Source: Candidatus Enterococcus courvalinii
Lineage (GTDB): Bacteria; Bacillota; Bacilli; Lactobacillales; Enterococcaceae
Reading direction: 5' to 3'
Length of the DNA: 43,312 nt
Assembly: GCF_017315945.1 (NCBI RefSeq)
Contig: NZ_JAFLWI010000020.1
Location: forward strand, 1 to 43,312
Positions 43,273 to 43,312 of this stretch are shown in pieces; within the stretch, counting starts at the first letter, position 1, and each line of letters begins with the position of its first letter. The position numbers were made by a program, and so were the translations under genes. Below the pieces are notes generated by a model. The model was not told the origin of the DNA, did not search any database, and worked only from the letters and a program-made list of their open reading frames with translations.

Positions 43273-43312
43273 AACTAAGTCGTTTGAAAAAAACTACTCA
43301 TGAAGCTTGATC

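Overview
This 43.3 kb window comes from a low-GC Firmicute and almost certainly from an Enterococcus of the E. faecium/hirae/durans type. The evidence is an SMK-box (SAM-III) leader on metK, a Lys-type MurE signature, a six-LysM N-acetylglucosaminidase resembling E. hirae muramidase-2/AtlA, a T-box on leuS, AT-rich codon use and strong AGGAGG ribosome sites. No insertion sequence, prophage or CRISPR array is visible. The gene complement reads as chromosomal.

Layout. 1-472: the end of a tRNA cluster (partial initiator tRNA, Asp, Gly, Ile, Glu), closed by two terminators. 576-4318: metK under an SMK riboswitch, then a 14-TM drug-efflux MFS gene and a tributyrin-type esterase. 4317-8570: a TetR regulator divergent from a heterodimeric ABC exporter with one degenerate ATP site. 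8635-10835 (minus): a PAP2 phosphatase followed by the tRNA wobble-uridine pair MnmL-MnmM. 10836-13207: the autolysin gene, preceded by four phased WalR/VicR-type half-sites. 13233-16009: leuS under a T-box. 16010-17580: an SGNH esterase and a sparse stretch with short reading frames and hairpins. 17628-21874: murE divergent from a MurJ/YtgP flippase and an RsuA-type pseudouridine synthase.

22131-37769 is a functional block for uptake and intracellular breakdown of mannose-rich glycans. It has an LplABC-type importer without an ATPase, a DUF624 protein, and a YesM/YesN-type two-component system. A GntR/LacI regulator is coupled to a GH92 mannosidase on the minus strand. Divergent from these lies a GH125-GH38-ROK kinase operon. 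The set resembles the pneumococcal high-mannose N-glycan locus (GH92, GH125, GH38, ROK, NgtS-P1-P2, TCS07). Sites visible in the sequence suggest three layers of control: cre boxes for CcpA, a 21-bp-phased direct repeat upstream of the importer promoter as a candidate YesN-type site, and paired GATATATC operators for the GntR/LacI regulator.

37877-43312: an RluA-type pseudouridine synthase, a class A penicillin-binding protein of the PBP2a type, a YlbF/YheA-family protein, and a GPH-family sugar symporter with a consensus cre box at its transcription start. The window ends in a strong promoter for a gene beyond the edge. The best hunting grounds are the regulatory architecture of the mannoside block, the WalR array at the autolysin, and the small-ORF region 17100-17580.
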